Shown here piece by piece: positions 1 through 6,594 of a stretch of DNA of 10,002 nucleotides. How positions within the stretch are numbered: the stretch's first letter is position 1; each line of letters opens with the position of its first letter. The notes below the pieces were generated by a model, which saw only the letters and a program-made list of their open reading frames with translations, did not search any database and was not told the origin of the DNA. The translations under genes and the position numbers were made by a program. Location of the stretch: assembly GCA_903944255.1 (NCBI GenBank), contig CAJARE010000067.1, positions 1 to 10,002 on the forward strand, read 5' to 3'. Origin of the DNA: an uncultured beta proteobacterium. Lineage in GTDB: Bacteria > Pseudomonadota > Gammaproteobacteria > Burkholderiales > Burkholderiaceae.

Positions 1-316
1 ACATCGTAGTAGTTGCTGACCAGTAAGCCAATAGGCCTACGAGCAGCAGACCGATAAGTGCTAAAAAAACAGCAAGTGCAACACTGCTCCAACCTGCAGC
101 TAGCCCACCTTCACTACCCGCTACTGAATAGATCTGCAACACCACTATCACAGCAAAATAGACTGCAAGCCATTGCAGACGAAATACATGCTTTGCCATG
201 GCTATCCAATTTGGAGCGCCTTGCCAAAGAATGGTTTCGCCCGCAGGTAATGGTTCGGGCAAGCCTAAGGCTGCCTCGAACTCATGCTCTGCTGATTCAT
301 ATGGTTTTTGATTCAC
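1..316 (-). CDS. puhB: PuhB, photosynthetic complex assembly protein (3' end beyond window)
   Basis: About 105 N-terminal residues are visible; the gene runs off the left edge. It starts at a GTG (316) after a weak GAAAG purine stretch. I see no in-frame ATG until about 40 codons in, past the conserved N-terminus. The protein opens with an acidic stretch, then GLPEPLPAGETILWQGAPNW, which is typical of PuhB. Two hydrophobic segments follow (about residues 47-65 and 75-100). PuhB is a membrane protein of the PH-like family that assists assembly of the reaction centre / LH1 core; its PH-like part would lie outside the window. It sits 31 nt downstream of puhA, the usual order. Identity rests on the N-terminal motif plus position, and both agree. 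Confidence 0.88.
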   Translation of the reverse strand, partial: MNQKPYESAEHEFEAALGLPEPLPAGETILWQGAPNWIAMAKHVFRLQWLAVYFAVIVVLQIYSVAGSEGGLAAGWSSVALAVFLALIGLLLVGLLAYWSATTTM

Positions 317-347
317 AAAATACTTTCTACTTTCAATTTATAGCAAC

Positions 348-1118
348 TTAAATGAGAGGCTCTTGACGCTCAGGAGTCGCATATAAAGTGCCACCGCCAA
401 AGTAAGCCATGATCTTTTCTTCTTCTAGCAAGGTAATTTGATCTTGGCTCTTTAAGCCTGGTACCAGAGCAAACTGATTGCCAAGAATCGATTCCACCTT
501 GATAGAATCTCTTCCGATTCTGGAAAAGTTCATGGGTAGCAATACTCTTCTACCGCCAAACTCTGGCAAGGTTTCAATTTCAAAATAGCGAATCACGACT
601 TCAGCCTGATCAATCCACAACTCTTTGACTGTGCCGGCGACCACACCATCATCACCGACTACTTGCATGCCAACAGGACTTCTATCTTGCTTGGCCACAC
701 TAAATTGACCGAGTAAGCGTCCTGGCAGGATACGTTTTTGACCTTCTGATGTCATATCAGGAATGTCAGCGCGCTTCGTAAATGCACCAGGCCCTACTCC
801 ATCAAGCATTGGATTGCCTGTTGGAATTAAAGGGGCACCATTTAAGTAGCTTGATGGCCGAGCAGCTACTTTTTCTAGAGGTTCATCCTTAGGAACGGTC
901 ACATCGCCCCAATACTCTGTATGGAAAGTCTTGGGTGCAGGCATGCCAGCGATACCACCCGCTCGTCGCGTCTCGCCCCGAATGTCATACTCCAATGGAA
1001 AACCTTCACGCTTACTTTCTACGGTAAGGTAGTAAACGAGGGCTGCAAAAAATACCCAAAATGCGTATAGAACTAATTGTGCAACATCTACATACTCTGT
1101 AATTGCTCCGGTTGCCAT
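348..1118 (-). CDS. puhA: PuhA, photosynthetic reaction centre H subunit
   Basis: 256 aa, the usual length for the H subunit. One N-terminal transmembrane helix (about residues 12-31) is followed by the conserved stretch ESKREGFPLEYD (34-45). The rest is a cytoplasmic domain with a PRC-barrel at about 145-230. The H subunit caps the L/M core on the cytoplasmic side and guides proton transfer to quinone QB. Glu180 in RYFEIE (177-182) is probably the counterpart of the proton-pathway Glu173 of Rhodobacter sphaeroides; this is inferred by motif, not by a full alignment. A good Shine-Dalgarno AGGGAG lies 6 nt upstream of the ATG. The gene follows lhaA by 56 nt and precedes puhB, the standard purple-bacterial order. 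Confidence 0.97.
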   Translation of the reverse strand: MATGAITEYVDVAQLVLYAFWVFFAALVYYLTVESKREGFPLEYDIRGETRRAGGIAGMPAPKTFHTEYWGDVTVPKDEPLEKVAARPSSYLNGAPLIPTGNPMLDGVGPGAFTKRADIPDMTSEGQKRILPGRLLGQFSVAKQDRSPVGMQVVGDDGVVAGTVKELWIDQAEVVIRYFEIETLPEFGGRRVLLPMNFSRIGRDSIKVESILGNQFALVPGLKSQDQITLLEEEKIMAYFGGGTLYATPERQEPLI

Positions 1119-1124
1119 CTTGCT

Positions 1125-1130
1125 CTCCCT
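1125..1130 (-). promoter_or_regulatory. Shine-Dalgarno of puhA
   Basis: AGGGAG on the minus strand, 6 nt before the puhA ATG. It is the clearest ribosome binding site of the minus-strand operon. bchM and lhaA have weak or no such signal and are probably translationally coupled. Strong independent initiation would fit the need for much reaction-centre protein compared with enzyme. The 56-nt gap 1119-1174 shows no convincing promoter or terminator. Confidence 0.7.
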
Positions 1131-1174
1131 TTTAACAATAACGCTTAATGTGAAAAAACATACAGTGCCACTAT

Positions 1175-2623
1175 TTAACTTGGTAATTCATCCAAACCAA
1201 ACTTCTTAGAAACATTCATCACGAGCTGCTTGTTCGCAATCACTAAAGGCCCAATTGCAATTAATGTAGCAAACAATAAATAAAATTCAATGTGATACAC
1301 AAAGCTATAGCCAGTAGCAGTAGAAATAAGGCCATCGCCTAAAAAACCACTAGTGGCTAGACTAGAAATAAGATCACGAATAACACCGCCAGCTGCAATA
1401 GCAAGACCAGAGGCTGTGGCGTGCACCGCACCCCAAGCACCGAGGACTAGACCATTCATGCCGCCTGATTCAAAACTCATAGCGGCAGTTAAAGTACTGA
1501 CTGAAAATAATCCACCGCCAAAGCCAATCAAAAATGCGCCGCATCGAAATAGCGTGGGGGAAAGTAAGGGTTCAGAGAAAATGACACAGCTAAATGCCGC
1601 AATACCAAATAAGGCGCCTATAGAAGCAAGGCGGTATGGATCAATTGAGCGATTTAAGTAACGCGCAGCTACACCAAAAGCAAGCAGAGCCCCCAAAGAA
1701 GTGAGGCTGGTCAATACTGTAGTAGCGCTCACCGATAGGCCTAATACTTCAGCACCGTAAGGCTCCAAAATAATGTCTTGCATGCTAAATGCGGCAGTAC
1801 CCAAACCTAAAGCCACCAAGAAGCGCATCACTTTACCCTGCTGTGAAAAGGTCGCCCAAGTTTTTTTAAAGCTTGGGGTTGGAATGGAGTGGGCTGTTAA
1901 ATGAGGTTGACGAGGCTCTTGCTTCCAAGCTGCAATTAAGTTCAATATCAATGTAGTTGCGGCAACACCCTGCACTACGCGAATCAATAGAATAGGGGTG
2001 ATATCAATCAGTAAATAGCCAAAGATAGCGCTGCTAACTGCCATACCAACCAACAGCATCATGTACATTAGCGCAACTACCCTAGGTCTGGCCTCAGGCT
2101 CAGCCAGATCCGAAGCTAATGCCAGGCCAGCAGTTTGGGTGGTCTGCATACCAGCGCCAACCAATAAAAAAGCAAGTCCTGTTGCACATTGCGCAAACCA
2201 AGCGGGCCAGGTGGTATCACCAGATAACAAAATTAATGCAAATGGCATGATTGCAAAACCGCCGAATTGCAACCAAGACCCAATCCAGATATAAGGCACC
2301 CTGCGCCATCCAAGAAAAGACTTATGACTGTCGCTCTTAAATCCAACTAGCGCTCTAAAAGGAGCAAACAGTAGAGGCAAGGCAACCATAATCGACACTA
2401 ACGCGGCGCTCACTTGTAGCTCAATGATCATGACTCGGTTGAGAGTGCCAATCAGCATCACCATTGCCATACCAACAGAGACTTGAAATAGGGATAGTCT
2501 TAAGAGACGACTCAGCGGTAACTCTTTGGTGGCGATATCAGCAAAAGGTAAGAATCTTGGACTCACTCTCTTCCAAGATTCAAATAACTCTTTGCCGCGC
2601 CAGGTCAGAGTAAACATTTTCAT
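1175..2623 (-). CDS. lhaA: LhaA, PucC-family LH1 assembly factor (MFS-like membrane protein)
   Basis: 482 aa with about twelve hydrophobic segments, as expected for the PucC/LhaA branch of the major facilitator superfamily. Family landmarks are LNRVMIIEL (61-69) after the first helix, the cytoplasmic loop SDSHKSFLGWRRVPYIW (97-113), and GMQTTQTAGLALASDLA (158-173). LhaA is needed for LH1 antenna assembly and is thought to handle bacteriochlorophyll or newly made antenna polypeptides in the membrane. Its place between bchM and puhA separates it from the paralogues PucC (near puc genes) and the bchP-linked member. The ATG lies 2 nt after the bchM stop with no clear Shine-Dalgarno, so coupling to bchM is likely. 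A second ATG two codons in is an alternative start. Confidence 0.95.
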   Translation of the reverse strand: MKMFTLTWRGKELFESWKRVSPRFLPFADIATKELPLSRLLRLSLFQVSVGMAMVMLIGTLNRVMIIELQVSAALVSIMVALPLLFAPFRALVGFKSDSHKSFLGWRRVPYIWIGSWLQFGGFAIMPFALILLSGDTTWPAWFAQCATGLAFLLVGAGMQTTQTAGLALASDLAEPEARPRVVALMYMMLLVGMAVSSAIFGYLLIDITPILLIRVVQGVAATTLILNLIAAWKQEPRQPHLTAHSIPTPSFKKTWATFSQQGKVMRFLVALGLGTAAFSMQDIILEPYGAEVLGLSVSATTVLTSLTSLGALLAFGVAARYLNRSIDPYRLASIGALFGIAAFSCVIFSEPLLSPTLFRCGAFLIGFGGGLFSVSTLTAAMSFESGGMNGLVLGAWGAVHATASGLAIAAGGVIRDLISSLATSGFLGDGLISTATGYSFVYHIEFYLLFATLIAIGPLVIANKQLVMNVSKKFGLDELPS

Positions 2624-2625
2624 CT

Positions 2626-3351
2626 CTATCGCACTTTACCTTGATCAGCTTGCTTTTTACTTAAGCGCATTGCCTGTGAAAAATAAAAAGCGCGTTGTAC
2701 TTTTTGAGTACTCATTGGCGCCCAATCGACTAGACCATCATGCTTGCTAAAAGTTCTCGTTAGTGAATCAATTGAAATAGGCTGAATAAACGGAGATCGA
2801 TCACTTCTCGGAAATAAACTGCCGATAGTCAACAATGTACTTAATGCTGCATTATTGGGGGCAAAGGTAAAGGCAATATTCGCTCGGGTACGATCAGCAA
2901 GCTTAGCCATTGCATCAGCAATATCCAAATGATGATAGTGAATCATCGAATCCATACAGACCACATGATCAAATTCGCCTAGAGCAGGATCTAGCATATC
3001 GCCAGAGCGAAACTCAATCGAGCCAGAGCCAACATCATTGCCGATTCTCTCGCGCGCTAAATCGACTAAAGTTGGCGATAAATCAATGGCGACGACATTG
3101 GCGCCACGCTTTGCTAGATCAGCTGCTAAGACTCCCGTTCCGCAACCAGCATCTAAAACACGCTGACCAGCTAAATCACTTGGCAAATAACTGAGCAACA
3201 CATGGCGCATTTCTTCGCGCCCAGCGCGAACCTTAGCTCGTATACCACTCACTTTGGCCGTAGACGTGAGCTTTGCCCAAGCGTCCACTGCAGTACGATC
3301 GAAATACTCTTGCAGCTGGCTGCGCTTTTGGGTGTAAGAATTTTCTAGCAT
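2626..3351 (-). CDS. bchM: BchM, Mg-protoporphyrin IX O-methyltransferase
   Basis: 241 aa from the ATG. It transfers a methyl group from S-adenosylmethionine to Mg-protoporphyrin IX, giving the monomethyl ester, early in the bacteriochlorophyll branch. The family N-terminus YFDRTAVDAWAKLTS (16-30) is present. The SAM-binding glycine motif VLDAGCGTG lies at 65-73, followed by VVAIDLS (86-92). The open frame extends six codons further to a TTG (3369) directly after the bchF stop. I chose the ATG because it gives the N-terminus usual for BchM and the TTG has no ribosome binding site. Normally bchN, bchB, bchH and bchL lie between bchF and bchM; here bchM directly follows bchF by 18 nt. Confidence 0.96.
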   Translation of the reverse strand: MLENSYTQKRSQLQEYFDRTAVDAWAKLTSTAKVSGIRAKVRAGREEMRHVLLSYLPSDLAGQRVLDAGCGTGVLAADLAKRGANVVAIDLSPTLVDLARERIGNDVGSGSIEFRSGDMLDPALGEFDHVVCMDSMIHYHHLDIADAMAKLADRTRANIAFTFAPNNAALSTLLTIGSLFPRSDRSPFIQPISIDSLTRTFSKHDGLVDWAPMSTQKVQRAFYFSQAMRLSKKQADQGKVR

Positions 3352-3369
3352 CAAATCATCGCCTATCAA

Positions 3370-4038
3370 TTATTTCAACCATGGGGAATAGATATAGGCC
3401 AATAGATGGGCTATTGCCGCAGTAAATCCAAAAAATTGCGTCCCTTGAAGCAGATTGCGATGTAACTCTTCTGCCTCTAATACGGTTAAACCTGTCAAGG
3501 TCGCTGCTGAAGCTCGAGGCATCACTGCTTGAACGCTTGCCATTGCAGGATTGAGAGTGGCAGCTGCCAACTTTTTTTTAGCCTCATCCAAACGCGCCAT
3601 CCGCAACTTCCAAATAAACTGGCCTGCATTCACAACATAGGTTGCATAAGCAGCTAAAGCGAGCAACATGAGTTCGGTTTGATCTAAGTACCCTGTTCCC
3701 AGTGCGACCAGATATAAGGTATGTAATAGCAATACCAACATGCTAAAGACGTCTTCCCAGAAAAATGCTGGAGCAAATAAATAGCAATTGAAAACGACCT
3801 TCTCCCAAATGCATCCAGTGATCATGATGGTGTAGAGTGTGAGTGTTTTAACCACTACTGAAATATTGGCTGCGTTCTCACCCTCTCCAGTGAATAAAAA
3901 ACGCAGTACTAGGTAGAGGCTCACTAAGAAAACCACAAACTGAATAGGCGCTAAAATTCCTTGAACTAGAGTCCATTTAGTCGCATCTCTTCTTACCCTT
4001 TCTTCTGGGGTATAAAGTGGTCTATAGGTTTTTTCCAT
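3370..4038 (-). CDS. bchF: BchF, 3-vinyl (bacterio)chlorophyllide hydratase, with a C-terminal LH1-beta-like domain
   Basis: 222 aa, against about 170 for classical BchF such as that of Rhodobacter capsulatus. Residues 8-150 are a typical BchF: LYTPEERVRRDATKWTLVQG (8-27), SIVVKT-like VVVKTLTLYTIMITGCIWEK (61-80) and FAPAFFWEDVFSMLVL (88-103), with about four membrane helices. BchF hydrates the C3-vinyl group of the chlorophyllide intermediate. A basic, Ala-rich linker (about 145-180) leads to residues 182-222, which look like an LH1 beta antenna polypeptide (see the separate entry). The positive charges at the N-terminus and in the linker put both on the cytoplasmic side, so the final helix would run outward as in real LH1 beta. 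It is the first gene of the minus-strand operon; the ATG has no strong Shine-Dalgarno. The core call is firm; the role of the extension is unknown. Confidence 0.93.
   Translation of the reverse strand: MEKTYRPLYTPEERVRRDATKWTLVQGILAPIQFVVFLVSLYLVLRFLFTGEGENAANISVVVKTLTLYTIMITGCIWEKVVFNCYLFAPAFFWEDVFSMLVLLLHTLYLVALGTGYLDQTELMLLALAAYATYVVNAGQFIWKLRMARLDEAKKKLAAATLNPAMASVQAVMPRASAATLTGLTVLEAEELHRNLLQGTQFFGFTAAIAHLLAYIYSPWLK
3373..3495 (-). other. LH1-beta (PufB)-like antenna domain at the BchF C-terminus
   Basis: BchF residues 182-222. Set beside LH1 beta of Rhodobacter sphaeroides recalled from memory, it aligns without gaps over 40 positions, with about 18 identities. Shared are TGLT (182-185), A189, ELH (191-193), G199, F203, A207, AH (210-211), YI (215-216) and PW (219-220). 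His211 matches the bacteriochlorophyll-ligating histidine, and His193 matches the second conserved histidine 18 residues earlier. Differences are Tyr217 for the usual Trp and Ser218 for Arg of the RPW ending. The domain is in one continuous frame with BchF and ends at its stop codon. Confidence 0.8.
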
Positions 4039-4086
4039 TTACAGTATGCTAAATTTTCTTAAACGCCCCTAAAACAATCTACAGCC

Positions 4087-4107
4087 CACTTTTAAAGTCT
4101 AAAAGTG
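4087..4107. repeat. Perfect 8-bp inverted repeat, 5-nt centre, in the bchF leader
   Basis: CACTTTTA (4087-4094), AAGTC, TAAAAGTG (4100-4107). All eight pairs match. It could be a dimer operator, or a hairpin in the bchF 5' leader if transcription starts to its right. It shares its last two bases with the TGT of the PpsR-like site. The stem is AT-rich and has no U tract, so it is a poor terminator. Confidence 0.6.
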
Positions 4108-4123
4108 TCAATCAAAGTTTACG
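4106..4123. promoter_or_regulatory. PpsR/CrtJ-like operator overlapping a possible bchF -35
   Basis: TGTCAATCAAAGTTTACG matches the TGT-N12-ACA consensus of PpsR/CrtJ except for the last base (G for A). The inner bases TGTnA...TTAC also fit the longer form of the consensus. Read on the minus strand, the same bases give a perfect TTGACA (4111-4106) pointing at bchF, so a bound repressor would cover the -35. No good -10 is visible 16-18 nt downstream, which is common for photosynthesis promoters. Since ppsR is the second gene to the right, control of both operons and autoregulation are plausible. Confidence 0.45.
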
Positions 4124-4138
4124 TTATTTAGTAAAATA

Positions 4139-4152
4139 TACCCCTCGGGGTA
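4139..4152. repeat. GC-rich palindrome TACCCC-TC-GGGGTA
   Basis: Six-base arms with a two-base centre, conspicuous in an AT-rich region and centred about 30 nt upstream of the PpsR-like site relative to bchF. GGGGTAA recurs at 4232-4238 in the same region. It might bind another regulator. I do not recognise the motif. Confidence 0.4.
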
Positions 4153-4255
4153 ACCCTATTACTAGTAGTTTCCCTATGGCAATTTATGGAAAAAGAATGC
4201 CAAATAGGTTCAATGCCAATTAGCCTCTTTTGGGGTAAAAAAGGTAATTTATTTT

Positions 4256-4285
4256 TTGCAGTGCAGCATTTTTTGGTCGTATTAA
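4256..4285 (+). promoter_or_regulatory. Possible sigma-70-type promoter of ppaA
   Basis: TTGCAG (4256-4261), 18 nt, TATTAA (4280-4285), placing the start of transcription about 35-40 nt before the ppaA start codon. The -10 lies in the loop of a small inverted repeat, TGGTCG (4274-4279) with CGACCA (4287-4292), which could be an operator. This is a consensus-only guess. Confidence 0.35.
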
Positions 4286-4318
4286 GCGACCATCATTTAT
4301 CTCAATTACTGCAACATT

Positions 4319-4323
4319 AGGAG
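4319..4323 (+). promoter_or_regulatory. Shine-Dalgarno deciding the ppaA start
   Basis: AGGAG ends 7 nt before the TTG at 4331 but only 1 nt before the upstream in-frame TTG at 4325. Spacing therefore favours TTG 4331 as the start of ppaA. Confidence 0.65.
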
Positions 4324-4330
4324 ATTGGCT

Positions 4331-5170
4331 TTGTCGGACTCGCTGAAGAAAACATTCCAATCTAGTTTAAGTGAATTAGATAGCGCAGAAATGATGCTAT
4401 GGCTCAATAAAACCATAGAGTCGGAAATCATCCCCCGCTTACTAATGGGGCATAAGCTGGAATCAGCCAATCATGTTGCTGACGCCCAAACTAACAATAT
4501 CGAGGTGAAGCAGGCGGAAATTATCGATTTTTGCCAGACTTTGCTCGATGGCCCCATAGCGGATTGCTTCACTTTTATAGACCGAATGCAAAAATCGGGC
4601 CACAGTCTTGTATCGCTCTATATGAATCTGATTCCAGCATCGACTAGGCGCTTGCAGCTACTCTGGGAAACCGATGAAAATAGCTTTACAGAGGTGACTT
4701 TGGCGCTAGGCCGAGCCCAGAACCTGATTCACCAGCTCAGCCCTGCCTTTATGAGCCAAGGCAAGCTCTCTGAGTTCCAAGGAAATGCCCTACTCATCAA
4801 TGCTCCAGGATCACAACACACCCTAGGCATTCTCATCATGGGTGAATTTTTCAAATTGAATGGCTGGAATACGACGGTCGAAATTGAATCGACCAGCGCC
4901 GATCTCAAGGATCGAATTCATACACAAGCTTATGATTTATTAGCAATTTCTATCTCCTGTGAGGATCAATGGGGTACTATGGAAACATTGCTTAATGAAG
5001 TAAAAAAGGCTTCAAAAAACAAGGGGATACTGACAATGGCAGGAGGTCCGTTATTCGATTTCAAACCGGAACTGATTCAAGAGTGTTCCGCAGATGTTTG
5101 CGAGCTCACAGCCGAAGAGGCCATTAAAAAAGTTTCAGACTTAATAGCACAAAAATCCGCCTTAAATTAA
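4331..5170 (+). CDS. ppaA: PpaA/AerR, B12-binding antirepressor partner of PpsR
   Basis: 279 aa from TTG 4331. The middle holds LLWETDENSFTEVTLALGR (about 110-128), typical of the helical domain before a cobalamin-binding domain. A Rossmann-like B12 domain follows (about 150-275). Its signature is APGSQHTLG (158-166): the histidine and glycine of the B12 motif DxHxxG are kept, but the aspartate is serine. His163 is the likely counterpart of the cobalamin-ligating His145 of Rhodobacter AerR. In Rhodobacter this protein binds B12 in a light-dependent way and modulates the repressor PpsR/CrtJ, easing photosystem gene repression. It lies 1 nt upstream of ppsR, supporting a working pair. Generic B12-dependent regulators are the alternative, but the neighbour makes PpaA/AerR very likely. 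Confidence 0.9.
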   Translation: MSDSLKKTFQSSLSELDSAEMMLWLNKTIESEIIPRLLMGHKLESANHVADAQTNNIEVKQAEIIDFCQTLLDGPIADCFTFIDRMQKSGHSLVSLYMNLIPASTRRLQLLWETDENSFTEVTLALGRAQNLIHQLSPAFMSQGKLSEFQGNALLINAPGSQHTLGILIMGEFFKLNGWNTTVEIESTSADLKDRIHTQAYDLLAISISCEDQWGTMETLLNEVKKASKNKGILTMAGGPLFDFKPELIQECSADVCELTAEEAIKKVSDLIAQKSALN

Positions 5171-5171
5171 T

Positions 5172-6584
5172 ATGTCCATCTCACATCATCCAGACAAACT
5201 CTTCGCAGAATTAAGCGGGAAAGAGCTCAGCCAGATAGCGCGAGCATCTGCAGATATCTCTTTTGTTTTAGATGACTTAGGATCGATACAAAGCATCTAC
5301 TCAGATAATAAAAATTTATCCAAACAAATTTCAGAAGATCTGATTGGGAAAAAATGGTTAGAAGTGGTAGAGCCTGATAGTAGAAAAAAAGTTCAGAGCT
5401 TGCTAGACGATGCTAGCTCAGACACCATCTCTAAGTTTAGACAAATTAATATGATTGGCAATGATAGAAATATAGCGCTGCCAATGATGTGCGCTTCTAT
5501 CAAAACATCGTCGAATAAAAAGATTATCGTTATTGGCAGAGATATCACAGAGGTCTCTCGCTTGCAGCAAAATTTAGTGTCGGCCCAAAAAGAGATCAGT
5601 CAAAATTATCTACAAATAAGCCAGCTTGAAGAACGGTTTCGATCTATCTTTGAAATTGGTACAGAGTCTATCGTCATCGTTAAAGCAGACGATGAATACC
5701 CAATAGTCGAGATGAACAGAAATGCCATAAAGCAACTGCTTCTTGCTAAAAATAATTCTATTGGAAAATCGCTTCTATCATTGATACCTGCTAATGAAAT
5801 AATTAAGGTCATCAATTTTCTGAAAGGTGCTCAAGATACAGACGAGCCTAGTATCCTAAAAACATTATTTAGTAATGGCGAAGCAATTCAAATTAGTGCA
5901 ACTTCCTTTATAAATGGCGGGATTCCCTACTTACTACTGAATCTGAAGCCGCTGGATTTAACGAAAGTATCTAACCTATTAGAGGCTGACTCTTTAACTG
6001 TTAGGGCCATTGAAAATAACCCTTATGGTTTTGTTGTTTGCACCCCAGAAGGTCTTATTCTGAAGGCGAATAAAGCCTTCAATAAATTAAGTGCCACTAG
6101 GGGCGAACAAGACCTCATTGGCACCAATATCAGAAATTATTTAGGACCAGAGAGAACAGATTTTGATCAAATGATGCAATCCTTACAAGGTAAGGCTAGC
6201 TCACAATCTTGCGTCTCTTCGATCACTAACGCCACTAGAAGCATTAAGTTGGTTGATATTTCCGCGGTATCGGTAGCGCAACCACGCGCCTGTATTGGCA
6301 TGATCTTTCGCCAAGTAGATTCGAGACAAAATAAAGGTGCACGTATCGACAAAAAACTCGTGCGCAGCTCCCAAGAGCTATCAATGCTAGTTGGAAAAGT
6401 CCCCTTGAAAGATATCCTAGCTGAAACAACCGACTTAATTGAGCAGCTCTGCATCAAAGCCGCCTTAGACTTGACTCAAGATAATCGTGTTTCTGCCTCA
6501 GAAATCTTGGGCTTATCCAGGCAAAGTCTATACATCAAACTCAGAAAATATGGCCTAGTAGACTCCAGCAAGGATATTGAGTAG
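5172..6584 (+). CDS. ppsR: PpsR/CrtJ, PAS-domain photosynthesis repressor
   Basis: 470 aa, close to the usual 460-470. Order: N-terminal PAS (about 20-125), a Gln-rich helical linker (about 130-155), PAS1 (about 155-262), PAS2 (about 272-383), and a Fis-type helix-turn-helix (about 425-462) with SASEILGLSRQSLYIKLRKY (441-460). PpsR binds TGT-N12-ACA sites and represses bch, crt and puc genes under oxygen. Cys427 in EQLCIKAAL matches the redox-active cysteine of the DNA-binding domain (Cys420/424 in Rhodobacter). Other cysteines are 107, 290, 347 and 374; I could not decide whether one replaces the second redox cysteine. The ATG follows the ppaA stop by 1 nt without a clear Shine-Dalgarno, so translational coupling is likely. 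Confidence 0.96.
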   Translation: MSISHHPDKLFAELSGKELSQIARASADISFVLDDLGSIQSIYSDNKNLSKQISEDLIGKKWLEVVEPDSRKKVQSLLDDASSDTISKFRQINMIGNDRNIALPMMCASIKTSSNKKIIVIGRDITEVSRLQQNLVSAQKEISQNYLQISQLEERFRSIFEIGTESIVIVKADDEYPIVEMNRNAIKQLLLAKNNSIGKSLLSLIPANEIIKVINFLKGAQDTDEPSILKTLFSNGEAIQISATSFINGGIPYLLLNLKPLDLTKVSNLLEADSLTVRAIENNPYGFVVCTPEGLILKANKAFNKLSATRGEQDLIGTNIRNYLGPERTDFDQMMQSLQGKASSQSCVSSITNATRSIKLVDISAVSVAQPRACIGMIFRQVDSRQNKGARIDKKLVRSSQELSMLVGKVPLKDILAETTDLIEQLCIKAALDLTQDNRVSASEILGLSRQSLYIKLRKYGLVDSSKDIE

Positions 6585-6594
6585 AAAGTCAGTA

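Larger units (their letters stand above)
4039..4330. promoter_or_regulatory. Divergent control region between bchF and ppaA operons
   Basis: About 290 nt without a gene, AT-rich, between two operons that point away from each other. It must carry the promoters for bacteriochlorophyll/reaction-centre genes to the left and for regulator/carotenoid genes to the right. From left to right I see an 8-bp dyad (4087-4107), a PpsR/CrtJ-like site (4106-4123) over a minus-strand TTGACA, a short palindrome (4139-4152), a possible plus-strand promoter (4256-4285) and the ppaA ribosome binding site (4319-4323). No second TGT-N12-ACA site was found. No RNA gene or terminator is evident. Confidence 0.8.

Noticed and set aside
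58..351. Plus-strand open frame of 97 codons at the left edge
   Set aside because: It lies antisense to puhB, whose minus-strand product has clear family motifs. The plus-strand product resembles nothing and begins with a low-complexity Gln-rich stretch.
1150..1165. TGT...ACA pair upstream of puhA
   Set aside because: The spacing is 10 nt, not the 12 nt of the PpsR/CrtJ site, and the bases between are mostly an A run.
4325..4330. ppaA start at TTG 4325
   Set aside because: It would lie 1 nt after the AGGAG ribosome binding site, too close; TTG 4331 has normal spacing.
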